Of a stretch of 55,504 nucleotides of DNA, positions 22,487 through 33,135 are shown piece by piece. Position 1 is the stretch's first letter; each line of letters opens with the position of its first letter. The notes beneath the pieces are model-generated. The model was not told the origin of the DNA and did not search any database. It worked only from the letters and a program-made list of their open reading frames with translations. The DNA is from Chara braunii (lineage: Eukaryota; Streptophyta; Charophyceae; Charales; Characeae). Location of the stretch: positions 1,007,308-1,062,811 of the forward strand of contig BFEA01000247.1 of NCBI GenBank assembly GCA_003427395.1, read 5' to 3'. The position numbers and the translations under genes are program-made.

Positions 22487-23443
22487 ACGGTTGTGAAAAC
22501 TCACAAAACAAGAAAACGAAACAAAGCTTTGGGCGTGATTGCAGTTGTATACATTCTCGGAAGTGTTAGTGTGAGTCTGCCCTCAGTGAGGGCATCTCAG
22601 CCCCGTGCCCTGGTTGTCAGACTCCAGAAACTCAAAAAAAAAAAAAAAAAGACAGAAACACGGATTCGACCGTGAAAATGGCAAGATACATTTCCGTAAG
22701 TGCCAGTGTGATCAGGGTTACAATCCTCTGAGGGAACATGGCTCGAGCAGATCACGGATTCAGATTGTCAGATTCCAGAAAAAGAAACAAGAAAAAAAAA
22801 CGGAAACACGGATTCGGCCTTGAAAACGGCTGGACACATCAGGGTTACAATCATATGAGGAAGCACAGCTAGAGCAGATAACGGATTCCGCCCTGCCTCG
22901 TTGGCAGATGACACATAACAAACAAAAGAGAATTAAAAAAGCGAAAACAACAAGTTTCAGAATGTGACCGTCTTTGTTGTGAGATGCATTCAAGATAGTG
23001 AAGATGGCCTCCTAGACTACCCTGCCCAACATCATTGCAGTACAAAGGCCTTCTTTTTTTTCCTTTTCCTTTCGTGCACGGGCAAAAGAAAAGTACGATT
23101 TATGGGACATTGCCGCCCCTGTGTCCAACCCCCGAAAAGTTCGGGTACTGGCCAGCATCACGTAATTTCCCAACAGTGGGGGAGGTACTGGTGGTTTAAG
23201 AATAAATTTGTGGTAAGAAGGGGCAGGCTGAACCTCGAGCTAAGATGATCGGTTCAGTCATATACTACCTTAAAAGATTAAGTGCAGATAATTATATATA
23301 ACTTGGATACTTAAATAGTTCAGGGCGACTAGGATGGACAACCTAGTCATATGCCCAAGGAAGAGAAAAGGTGTAGTGCCCTTTGTTTGTGTATACTCAA
23401 TGGCTGAGCTAGACATTGTTCCATAAGTTTGGGTGGTCTAGCT
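21920..23443 (+). repeat. Hairpin array with constant loop (5' LTR copy)
   Basis: Sites with a constant loop around ATGTTCCATAAGTTTGGGTG (20-21 nt), each closed by a different self-complementary stem: 21920-21953 CTGGGC/GCCCAG; 21984-22017 ACCAGAC/GTCTGGT; 22060-22094 ACCAAGC/GCTTGGT; 22153-22180 GAGC/GCTC; 22223-22261 GGAC,AGAC/GTCT,GTCC; 23407-23443 AGCTAGAC/GTCTAGCT. A further site at 22337-22350 is cut by an inserted element; its intact form is in the 3' LTR. Several sites are 64-93 bases apart. Confidence 0.85.
22351..23195. mobile_element. Non-autonomous DNA transposon, TTAA-type, left end deleted
   Basis: Present in the 5' LTR, absent from the 3' LTR. The right end, reversed, reads ACCACCAGTACCTCC and abuts TTAA (23196-23199), which matches TTAA in the empty site near 37657. 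The left end keeps only AGTACCTCC (22352-22360), and about 58 LTR bases present at 37603-37660 are missing, so a deletion removed the left flank and about six terminal bases. Inside are an A-run with Ns (22450, 22453) and two copies of a ~130-base repeat (22618-22890) with ACGGATTCG words. No coding capacity. Confidence 0.75.
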
Positions 23444-23774
23444 TTACACCTTATGTAAGCTGGGTATAAGGGACAAATCAGTGAAAGACTATGAACTATT
23501 GTTTGACAAGGTTGACTTAGGGCTGGTGAGAGTACTTAGCTTTGTGGTTGGCCTTGCATGTGGTTGAGTGAGACTACTACTTAGTCTAAGTTTCAGTTTG
23601 ACAGGTAGTTGCTTTAGTTGCTCGCCACATGCTAGAGCTATAGGAGTTTGTTCAATTTCTGCATTTTCTGAGCTAAGTTTTTTCTTAGGTCAATTCTCGC
23701 ATTAAAGTTTTTTCTTAGGTCAATTCTCGCATTTCTTGGGATAATTTCTTATAAATCTTGGTAAGCTATTTTCT

Positions 23775-25600
23775 CTACGGGAAGCGTTACCGAAATTTCT
23801 TCAAAACCAAGGATTTAGTCATATTTTGACTCTTCAAAGTTTAAGCTTGTCTAAATTTTATGTATGACTTAGTAAAAATATGGAAATTCTTCTTTTCTAA
23901 AGGGATTGTTGCCCAAATTTTTCCTAAATCAGAGAGTTGAACAAAATTGAACCTTGGGAAAGCAAAGTTATTTCTAGATTTAAACTTAGCTTTGTATAAA
24001 TTTTGGAAAGTTACTTTCTCTACGGGAAGCGCAACCAAAATTTATATAAAACTAAGGAGGGAGTTAGTTATATTTTATCTTGGATGAACTCAAGCATTTC
24101 TTTGAGTTCCTATCTGACTTGGGAAGTATATTTTTCTAAGGGAGGTGCTGCCCAAATTTTTACTAGTTAAACCACCAGTTCATTATCGTGTGCTGTTCAT
24201 CGTATTGCAGTACACTGCGGACGGACCTCAGCCGTTTGGAAGAGGTGCGATAGAGGCTTGGAAGGACAGTGGTGGTGGGCCCAAAAAAGACTTTGTTGTG
24301 TGCCCAGGTCCAACTGTTGGGCAAAAGCCACACAAGTGAAAACATGTGCTCTGACAAAGAAAAAAAAAAACATGGCGGAAAAAAAAAAAAATCTTAAAAA
24401 AAAGAAAACACTCGTACAAGGCAACAAAAAAACAGCAGTTGTCACGTCGGAAAAGGAGCAACGCTGCAGAAAAAGACAAAAGGGAAAAAAAAAAAAGTAT
24501 CCCGTTGCAGCTATCATGCCGGAAAAAGAGCAACGCTGCAGAAAAAAAAAAAAAGGAATAATAAAAAAAAAAGACGAAAAAAATTGCGAGGAAGTGTGGC
24601 AAAGGCCCTCGCTCCAGCACTCATCAATGCAAGTTGATAATGTATATTCGTCGAGAACATGGCAAGATGAAGAACTGCAGTTTTTTTATTTTATTTTACA
24701 AAAGGGTCTTTTTTCCCCGTCGATTCTTCCCAGCCTGTTCCCTTAATGGTGAGTGGTGGAGGCAGGCTGGAAGAGTCGGCCCTGACTAAAGACATACTCA
24801 CACTTGGACTTGATAGACCTTGCTCTGGACGCGTTTGCGGTCTAGTTCATCCACCAAACCGTAACTGCAAATGTCAGTGCGTCCTGATTTTTTTTTTTTT
24901 TTCCCAGAAAGTTTGCCGTGATTTCGGATGATGGCACCCCGTCTTTTCTGCTCTATAGAAGGCTGCCCTCCACTACTCCCCACATGCAAAAAAAACAAAT
25001 ATGGCGGTGTATCTTTCCATGTTCTAGCGAAAGATTCATTCTCAATGTCAACATTTGGTGAGTAGTGCAGCAAGGCCCACTGCCATGTCATGATAGTATC
25101 CATTGTGTCCGTCGTTTTTTTTTTCTTTTTTTTCTTTTTCTCTTATGGAAAAGGCAATGTCCTTGAGATATCATATCATTGAACTGACGGGTCCCTGATT
25201 CTTTTTTTTTTTTTTGTTTTTTTTGTTGATGTGCTTTCATGGATCCGAGCTGTGGTTGGGTAGTGCATAAGTGAAAACAATGTAAGGTGAAGGCCATACA
25301 ACCTTCTTTTTGTTCCAGTTACTCGTGGCAGGTCCAACACTTAAGTTCACAGGGAGGCTGGTGGCGGTACCGCCCACAATTTGCCAAGGGATAGTACCGG
25401 TCACTTTCAGACTCGACAAAATGTATTCTTTGATTCGTCAAAATATGCCTGGGTGAAGTGGTGGTTTAAGGGAGTTAGACAAAACTTAACTTTTCAGAAG
25501 CAGATATTGTTTCAATTTTCATCTTTGACCTAATATAAATTCGAAAAAGACACTTTTTCTACAGAAAGCGCTGCCGAAATTTTCTTAGTTTATAGGAGTT
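23775..25600 (+). repeat. ~120-bp degenerate tandem array in giant LTR
   Basis: The word CTACGGGAAGCG or a variant, followed by CCGAAATTT or CCCAAATTT, recurs at about 23775, 23897, 24020, 24136 and 25559. After removing the 1.3-kb insertion at 24171-25465 the period is 116-123 bases. The 3' LTR shows the same five units (about 38.2-38.75 kb). Confidence 0.75.
24171..25465. mobile_element. piggyBac-like non-autonomous element with TTAA duplications
   Basis: Flanked by TTAA on both sides (24167-24170, 25466-25469). The 3' LTR has the uninterrupted site ACTAGTTAAGGGAG with a single TTAA (near 38622), so insertion and duplication are directly visible. Termini are ACCACCAGTTCA and, reversed, ACCACCACTTCA (11 of 12). 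The interior is 1.3 kb of non-coding sequence with many A-runs and two copies of a GGAGCAACGCTGCAG-type motif. TTAA duplication is typical of the piggyBac superfamily; a Harbinger-type 3-bp duplication is the alternative. No transposase, so mobilised in trans. The terminus ACCACCAGT is shared with the neighbour at 22351-23195. Confidence 0.85.
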
Positions 25601-27362
25601 AGATTCTACTTTTGACCGGTGGCGATATTGGCAATCCACCCTGTAAGGGGGGGATTATGTCAAAGATCTGCCTTTTCTTGGGGCATTAGCATAAGGGTAA
25701 ACTTAGGTTACTTAGCAGATAATATCGAGTAAGGATGCGCTATGGAGATTTATTCCCCAAACACTGATGATCTAGGTTGGGCATTGGCCTGTCTTATGGT
25801 ACATGTCCTTTCGATCGTTCTGATTCAAGATTTGGACTAGTTTCAGCTTGATCCTACAAGGATCATCTTCTGTTATCACTAATAACAGGTCGGTTGCCGA
25901 TTCGTCGGTCTACGACTCTACTCCAATTCGTTCTCAATACTCAACCTAAAAGGCTTTAGCCCTGATGGTTTTTATTGTTTTGTTAAGGATTTCACCCGGA
26001 CTCTTATTGAATGGCCATTTAACGAAGGTGCTGAGTATTTATTTTTTGAGGTTGAACAAAGGTTGGGGCTTGCATGGCTAAAGCAAGGGGTACGAGTATA
26101 GAAGGTGATTGAAGTTGACCCCGTGTAGTGTGTGGACTTTTGTTGATTCTTTGATGTGATTGCATGTATGTTTTGTGGTTCATACTTTGGATTTGATTGC
26201 CTGCGATCACATACATATGTATAATACATATGTATGGCTGAGAGGAGTCCCATTGCGATTGTGAGAAGTGATCGTCATATATTTATTCCCATATATATAT
26301 ATATGTATATACCTAGGTTTGAGTGTTCGTGAGTCCTAAGGAGCCCACACTTAAGAGTTTAATTGGGGTCGAAATTGAGAAAGGAAGGGAAACTCCCTCC
26401 CTTTACTGTTGTTTGCTTCTTAAAGATTTCTTAGTCGGACGTTGGTCCTAGGCTTGGATTCGAGGTCCTTGTCCAGGACATCCCAGGTTGTAGACTTCGC
26501 GTGGAAGGGATCACCCCCCCACGCAGAGCCTATTTGCCCTGTGCACCGGGACACTCAGCCTGAGGGCCGAAGGTGCTACGGGGGCCGAATGACTGTTCCT
26601 TTAGCCGTGCAATATCGTGAAGGGCTTGACCTTCGTGATACTTCGAGTATGACACTTGAGTGTCATAAGCGGTACTCGGATCCACGAGAGACCGCTTGAT
26701 TATGGGCACTACATGATATGCCATCATTGCGACTGCTTGCGTATTCATGCATTGCTAATCGATATGGGAAGGCCCTGCGTCCGCGCGATTTTATACTAAG
26801 TCTCGCGTGTGTCGATACTCGATTTTTGCGTCGGAGGGTTATGGGATGGATACAAAAGGGAGTAGGAGTGTTGTTGTGTTGTTTGTTTTGTGTCGTTCTG
26901 TATGTGTGTGCGTGTTGTGGTGTTAGCGTGGTAAGTGGGATGCATCCTAGTCGACCGACGACGAGTCGCGCTTGGGACATCAGCCCCCCAGTGAGTCAAT
27001 TCGCGTGAGGTTCCGACAGAGGTGTGAGACCGCGCGTACCCCCTATGCTACCACGAACGAGAAACGTCGTCGGCTGGTCGACCTCTATGATTGCAATTGA
27101 TTAACTTTCGTATTGTGGACTGGTAGCTCGAAGGGGATTCACCCACCGAAGGGAGGTTACATCTCCCGCAAGGTGGAGGTAAGTTGTACCTCGCGTTGAC
27201 CCTATCCTGTCGTAGGGGCTGGCGAGAGGTATGTCTGGCGCACTCGGTCGGAGCAGCTTGTGGAAGCTCCATGTGTAGCGCGATGAGGATGATACCAACT
27301 TCTGCGTGACGCGGTCGGGAGGGTCCCGCCCTATGTGGTGCAGGACCGATTTGCTCGACAGG

Positions 27363-27380
27363 TGGCGCCGTTGCCGAGGA
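27363..27380 (+). other. Primer-binding site, tRNA-Asp type
   Basis: TGGCGCCGTTGCCGAGGA starts two bases after the 5' LTR. It is complementary, with one mismatch, to the 3' end of plant tRNA-Asp (GUC) as I remember it (ending CCCCGGCAACGGCG plus CCA). The same primer type is used by several large plant gypsy lineages. Confidence 0.8.
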
Positions 27381-27782
27381 TGACGGATGCCTACCGTTGT
27401 CCCTAGAGGAACGACATCCGGGTATGGGATTGAGAAGAGATTAGGCTAGAGGGGAAGTTTTATTAAACTTATGAGACGAAGTACTTGATGCCTTGTCTAA
27501 GGGATGAAAATATTATGTATGTTAAGCGGGTGCTATTCATATAGTAGTCCTTATGTTTGATCCGATTGACTGTCGGACTTAAGGGACGGTGAGGGAAGTC
27601 TTATAAGAGGAAGCAGACTCTACTAAAGGTAGGTTCAAAAGAGAATGTGGTAGTGTCTGTTAGGTCTGGATCACGAGACGACTATGTAGGAAACTGGACA
27701 GGAGTTGTGATAAGTCAGGTTGATTGAGTGAAGTTGTTATCTTTTCTTATAACAGGGAAATTGAGCAAGAAATTCGACCAAA

Positions 27783-28488
27783 ATGTCGGGAGGTATAACA
27801 GATGGTGTCAGGAAGGCCTTGACGATCGATGATCTGATCGAGGCTATGGACAGGAGAGAGAGGGCGCAAAGCAACATCCCGAAAGTCAACACCTTTCATT
27901 TCAACGGGGAGTGAGTCTCAGAATGGTTAGAACTGGTTGAACATGCACCGGTGGGGTTGTCAGATGCAGTGAAGTTTCAACGCATTCCGAAGTACGTGCT
28001 CCATGGGCCACCACCAGGAAGTAAAGAAGGTCATAAATGTAACCAATGGTAGTTGGGCGAGGTTTAAGGATGGCATGCAGAGGAAATACCGGTTGGGTGA
28101 CGGCTTGTTAACCACGACAGACTTGGAGGCAATGAACAAAGATGATTTCACTACTGTCGGGGCCCTTGTGCAAGAATTTAAAAAGAAGGCAAGGAAGGTC
28201 CCCGGAATCTCAGAGGAAGCACAATGTGCTATCTTTTTGGGATTGTTCAACGCCTCGGAAGCATCAGAGCTAATGAGTCATGGAGGGGGTAATGCGAAGC
28301 TCACCTGGGCCACAATCGACAAGGGTGTAGAAGAAGGGAGTTTGGACCAGGTGGAGCAGTACCAGATGTGCCAACAAAGGCGGAAAAGGAAGGAGCGCGA
28401 TGCGACCTCCTCAGGGACCCCGGGAGTAACAAGGATCGTTATGGACGTACTCACAGAATTTGGTTATGGGAGAGATGCCGTGGTATAG
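27783..28488 (+). pseudogene. Giant element gag, capsid part
   Basis: The start at 27783 gives MSGGITDGVRKALTIDDLIE, then TFHFNGE followed by a stop where a Gly/Trp-containing motif would continue (VSEWLELVEHAPVGL in the same frame), then, after a frameshift, SWARFKDGMQRKYR and FTTVGALVQEFKKKARKVPG to 28488. The FNG..WL......F pattern and the W..F...M...Y block fit the Retrotrans_gag capsid domain of Ty3/gypsy elements. Gag would form the particle that packages element RNA. One stop near residue 44, one frameshift near 27.99 kb and a stop at 28488 make it inactive. It lies about 420 bases after the primer site. Confidence 0.75.
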
Positions 28489-28859
28489 AAGAAAGTGGTA
28501 ACTACGATCCAAGGAAAGGGGAAAGAGTCGGTGGTAGAGGAGACCATCCAGGAAAAATGGGAAAAAGAGGAGCCGGTGCCCCAACACCTTCTGAAGGTAC
28601 AACGCAAACGGTGCAATTTGACGCAGGGAGGGCAAGGCTCCGGAAATGGGCAGGCGCCCCAAGCAGTGGCAGTGGCCTCGTCGAGTACGGTGGCTCCGTC
28701 AAGTAGCGCGGGACCCTCGTAAGCAGGGGTACCACCATATGGGCAATGGCCATGACCTTTGTTTAACGCCTTCGTGCCATGGGGCGGTCCAGCTCCGTCT
28801 GGACAGATGGTACCTTATGCAGGGCCCCGAGCAAGTATGTCGCCGCCACCTCTATCGCC

Positions 28860-29475
28860 CGCGCCAAGTTCACAAGGTAGCGTGGCTGGAGGAGGGAATC
28901 AGGGCTAGGGTAACCGGGGGAATGGAGGAAGAGGCAGCGAAAGTGGACGTGGTAGGAATGGCGGTGGCCGAGGAGGACAATGGGACAACCAAGGTCAAGG
29001 GAATTAAAGGGGTCAAGGGTATGGGAGACCTCGTTTTGATTGGAGGACCGCTATTTGCCGACATTGCGACAAGCAAGGCCATACAATACGATTCTGCAAT
29101 ACAAGACGGGATGATGAGAAGTCCGGAGTGATCTATTCCAACATGGACGGTGATATGTATGATTAGTACGGGGAGTACATTGACCCAAAGATTCCAGGTG
29201 GAGTGAGGGCAGCGGCCCTTAGACGGGTAGCTGCGCGGCATGTAGCACCAACCACGTTCAAGCTATGGCAAGAAAAGGAGGACCCACCAATAAGGGTGGA
29301 GGAGGTGGCGTGTAATGAAAAGGTGACTCAAAGGCTACAGGCAGGGACTGTAAAAGAAGAGCCTATAGTCGTCGAGTCGGATGAAGAGGACGTGGATGAG
29401 GAAACGGAGCGAGCGTCAACCCTTTTGGGAAGGACTTATGGAAGGAAGTGGGGAGATGCCAACAAAAGTTGGTAG
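28860..29475 (+). pseudogene. Giant element gag, nucleocapsid part with CCHC knuckle
   Basis: A Gly/Arg-rich stretch (SGRGRNGGGRGGQWDNQGQG) leads into CRHCDKQGHTIRFC at 29056-29097, an exact CX2CX4HX4C zinc knuckle. Such knuckles bind element RNA in the nucleocapsid. Downstream, in the same frame apart from one stop near 29164, is an acidic segment (VVESDEEDVDEETE) to 29475. Frame differs from the capsid part. The Gly-rich lead is RGG-like and probably also binds RNA. Intact knuckle residues suggest fairly recent decay. Confidence 0.8.
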
Positions 29476-29588
29476 ATATATGTGAAGAAGTGAAGGAATG
29501 GAGAGCCAACACCCCCACCAAAGTCTGCCTCTATGAATCTGGCCCAGAGTTAGTACCGGGATGACAAGGATACCCCGGAGTAGCAACT

Positions 29589-30640
29589 GTGGGGTCAGGC
29601 CCGCGGTCTGGAATGACCTTTAGGCCCCCTACAGCGCAAGGGAGAATGACGCAAGTAGTGCGAACCAGGGGTCAGAGCAAGGCAAGTGCAAGCCAAGAAC
29701 CCCCTCGGAGAGAGCCAGAGCCCGAACGAAGGAAAGAAGCCGTGGAGATAGAGGAGGACGACGATGAAGATGGGCAAGATGATAGGCTGCGCCAAAAGGA
29801 GGATCGAAGGGCGGAGCAGAGGGCCAAGAAGAGGGGAGCCGTGGAGGAAGTTGAGTCGGTTCTGCGCGATGCAGCGCCAAAGAAAAATAAGTATGCGGTC
29901 CGGTTGGAAGAAGGGTTCGGCGTGGAGAAAGTGATTGACAGGTTGCTTGAGGGTCATAATAACCTCATGACCCTGAAGGAGATCCCGGCGTCTGCTCCTA
30001 AGCTCCGTGATGGGCTAAAGGGAAGGCTTTCGCCGCGTCTGGTGCCAAGTGTCCATCTAAGCGTGATTCTGCCAAAGGAGGTAGAATGGGCGGAAACTGG
30101 GACAAAGATGGATTGGAAGTGTGTGGCCTGTGGGATGGTGCATTTGGTAGTGAAAGGGTCGAAGTGCGCAGCGATGGTGGATACAGGGGCAAAAATCACC
30201 AAGGAGGCTGACACACTCAGATTTGGCTTAAGATAGATCGCTCGGATTGCGACATCCTGCATGGAGCCAACTGCAAGGCGGTGTTTTGCGGAATGACATC
30301 GAGTGTGCTTATCGAGATTGGAAGGGTGAAGGCCATGGCTTGTTTCTTCGTCATGCCTGACGTAGACCATGCCATCCTCCTAGGGAGGTCGTTCATGTGC
30401 AGGACAAAGACGTTGATGTTTAACAAACACGACGGAACTCTGATCCTAATCCTGTGCGACCCGGCGTGTGGGAATTACGAGGTAGTTACCTGCCGGAACA
30501 CAGGACCACAGAGTATAAGGAACCGGCCCAACCTTGGTGCATTCACGATCGAGAGTCTGAGAATGAGCGTTGGAAGCTCCTTGAGGAACTGGAGGAGGAG
30601 GCAAGGGAGGAAGTATTTTCACTCAGTTTGTCTGATGTGA
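29589..30640 (+). pseudogene. Giant element aspartic protease region
   Basis: The first frame (29589-30236) has a charged low-complexity linker (Glu/Arg/Lys, 29.7-29.9 kb), then PSVHLSVILPKEVEW, then CAAMVDTGAKIT with the catalytic DTGA at 30180-30191. After a frameshift the second frame (30281-30640) continues with DVDHAILLGRSFM, the I-L-G-R-x-F pattern that closes retroviral-type proteases, then LMFNKHDGTLIL. Order and spacing fit a Ty3/gypsy protease, which processes the polyprotein. A shift and stop at 30236 separate the catalytic half from the flap/C-terminal half. Confidence 0.8.
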
Positions 30641-31340
30641 ATAAGACCATGGACGAAGTGGCCACCCACGAGATGGCGGATCCAGACGCCATTCAGACAC
30701 TAAGGGAGCTAATCGTGGAATGTCCCCAAGCTGGGGAAGTAGAGCTGATCTATTGGCTTCCGGATGGAAGAAGAGACTCTGCAATGATGCAGGCACAAAC
30801 GGTAAGCCGACCTTTTTTAGGGGACGGCTCAAGCAAGGTTCCCAAAGGCGGTACAAGACCATAGATAAAAAGTGCCGCCCAGTTCGCGTTCTCGTCACAA
30901 AAGATGAGGAGGTTTATTACGAGCGAGAACGAGGATTGATACGGCGAATGAGAGAACGAGCGGCAGCGGGGCCATGCCGTATCAATGCAGGGAGCGAGGA
31001 AAAGCTGATCGTGGGGGAGCCTGGATTCTTGTCACCCCAGGAAAGAGTGTTGATGATAGAGCTGATGAAGAAGAGGCATCGCACCTATGCATTCAACAAC
31101 GAGCAACGCGGGAGGTTGGACGTGGATAAGATTCCTATGATTCGGATCCATACCGTGTCGCATAAGCCATGAAATTTGAGAGGGGCGCGATATCATAATC
31201 CTGATGAGGAGAAGAAGGTGGTGGATTATCTCGACGACAAGATACAGACGCATGTCGTCGATTACTCAAGTGGGACGTACGCATCCTCATGGTTTTGCTT
31301 TGTCAAACCTAACGGGACATTGCCATGGGGGTAGGGCTCA
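30454..31340 (+). pseudogene. Giant element pol: linker and start of reverse transcriptase only
   Basis: After the protease come a Glu-rich linker (30454-30864) and a frame at 30720-31172 with PGFLSPQERVLMIELMKKRH and DKIPMIRIHTVSHKPW; after a stop, KVVDYLDDKIQTHVVDYSSG and YASSWFCFVKPNGTL (31281-31325). This is the approach and first finger block of a gypsy RT (Y-A-S-P-x-x-x-V-x-K-x-D/N-G pattern). Directly after it the similarity ends: the rest of RT with its catalytic YxDD, RNase H and integrase are absent before the 3' LTR. The element could not move on its own and resembles a large non-autonomous derivative. Confidence 0.75.
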
Positions 31341-31908
31341 GTTGTACAGGCAGAACCAGGAGGAGATGAGTGAGTAGGGACTGGTTCACCTATGTATTGA
31401 TAGCCATTGTAACATTATGAGGTTGAATTGAGTGTGCGTATTTTTATGTCAGATACTTATCTTTACTTTTGTTTTGTCTTGGTCTTCTTAGGATCTTGGG
31501 TACCTATGTTGTTAGTTGTACAAATAGGGGATTACAGCGTACGATTGCCATTGAGGTTTTCTTTAGTGATATGGGGATCGGGATTCAGTGATATGACATG
31601 TGTATCGTGAGGTTGTCTTTCCTCTGACTCTTGAGAATCAGGTTTAGTTCTTAGTTCTTGTTTCTTTAACAACATGGTTAGTCTTGTACCATATTGAGGG
31701 TAATTTTGTTTGGTGCGAGTGAGTTACGGATCTGGACTATTACTTGTATTTTTGGGTGAGATATCTCATCCCTGAGTATACTTCGAGTTGAGATTTTATT
31801 TGGGATTATCTTCTTAAATGACGATCACAATTGTTCTCACATGTGTGGATTTATCCTGATGTATGATGGTTTTGTGTGAGGAATGTATAGAAAAAAATAT
31901 CTCATGCG

Positions 31909-32038
31909 CCATGTATTTTGTGGATATGAATGGATATGAACTGCCTACTCTTCGGTATACTCGTGCGATCTGCCCATGTATTTTGTGGATATGAATGGAT
32001 GTGAATTGCCTACTCTTCGGTATACTCGTGCGATCTGC
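31909..32038. repeat. 65-bp tandem duplication
   Basis: 31909-31973 and 31974-32038 both read CCATGTATTTTGTGGATATG onward and end GTGCGATCTGC, with about two differences. Confidence 0.92.
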
Positions 32039-33102
32039 CCACGGGCGGATGATAGGACCGGGTATAAGGAGAGGGAGTGCAGTCTGTTTTGTGAAAAGTG
32101 TAATGGGTCTTTGAGGCCAGAATGCTTACCTTGCCGAATGTTTATTGTTGAGTTGTGATGAGGACCCATAAGTTGATCTCTCAGTTTGAGTTGTTTTATG
32201 ACCGAGACACCTTCGAGTGGGGAGGTAACCTTTTGCTTATTTGAAGACTCATCTTCAGAGAGGGAAGATGTTTTAAGATGGTTATCCTAGAGAAGGAAGG
32301 GATGATAGGGAGACCTAATGAGTGAGACCTCCTTCGTATGAAAGGTGGTTAATAAATTTAATGGCATGGAAAGCTGATTTTGAATGATAAAGACTAACGA
32401 GAAGGGCCATGTTCTTGTTTGGCCATTGGTGAAGTTTTCGAAAGGTCGCAAAATGGTTTATTTGTGAGATGTCATTTGAGATGTGTGACCTTCTACTCTG
32501 ATCAAGATGGGAGGTCACGACCTTGTGGATCTGACGGTGATTCTATTTTGTGATAGTGGAGCGGCTGCCGTGCTCTTTGTGTTGTCCCACAGAGAGCTGG
32601 TAAATGCCTTTTATGTGTAACAGACCTTTGTGTAGTCCCGCAGTAGGCTTGTATTGTTGCGATACACCCTCCAACCGCTTGTGCCAATCTTAGGACATTT
32701 ATGAGAATACCAAGCTAACGGTAAAGTTTAGCATCATTAGGGCGCAACCCCTAGTGTCGGCTGTTGATCGACATAACCTGAACAGCGGGCCCACGTCTCA
32801 CCAAAGGGGTAAAAACTTAAAGGGGTGTGGCCATCTAGGCGGGTTTTACTTCCTGCGGAACGACGTGGGATAAGAGTTGAGTCAATTGAATTATTTTTTT
32901 TGAGTCCTGATTAAATGCTTATCAGGAGAAAGCCTATCGTGGCGCAACCTGCGAGGGTACTACAGCTAAATTAACAACGTGGTGGGCCGTGCATCTGGCA
33001 CGATCACCCAGACTATGGTGGGCCAAGATGGAGACCTGACCTTCCTGTACTAGACTGCAAGAAAAATCTAAGATAAGATATATGTATTTATGGTTCAGCC
33101 TC

Positions 33103-33135
33103 CTGATGAGTCGGTGAAACTCCGACGAAACAGTT
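33103..33135 (+). ncRNA. Hammerhead ribozyme-like core (incomplete)
   Basis: CTGATGAG at 33103-33110, a 5-bp stem GTCGG/CCGAC (33110-33114 with 33122-33126) closing a 7-nt loop, then GAAA at 33127-33130: the conserved core and stem II of hammerhead ribozymes in correct order and spacing. Next is ACAGTTTGTC, which can form a minimal stem III (ACA/TGT) ending in the usual cleavage triplet GTC. I could not find a good stem I: the base before the core is C and the base after GTC is A. A weak alternative stem (GAG..CTGA.CC near 33033-33043 with GG.TCAG.CTC before the core) would put G at the cleavage position. Probably a decayed ribozyme. Confidence 0.55.

Larger units (their letters stand above)
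18318..27360 (+). repeat. Giant retrotransposon, 5' LTR (about 6.9 kb before insertions)
   Basis: Begins TGTCGGTGC and ends CTCGACA (TGTCG...CGACA). It is collinear along its whole length with 33615-40504. In one ~170-base stretch compared by eye (18640-18810) about 6 percent of positions differ, mostly transitions. It is longer than its partner because it carries two insertions (22351-23195 and 24171-25465) and lacks about 58 bases at the first. A tRNA-Asp primer site starts two bases after its end. Apparent frames (such as 19134-19460 plus and 18895-19323 minus) recur in the other LTR but have no recognisable product and lie on both strands, so they are not evidence of genes. Confidence 0.93.
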
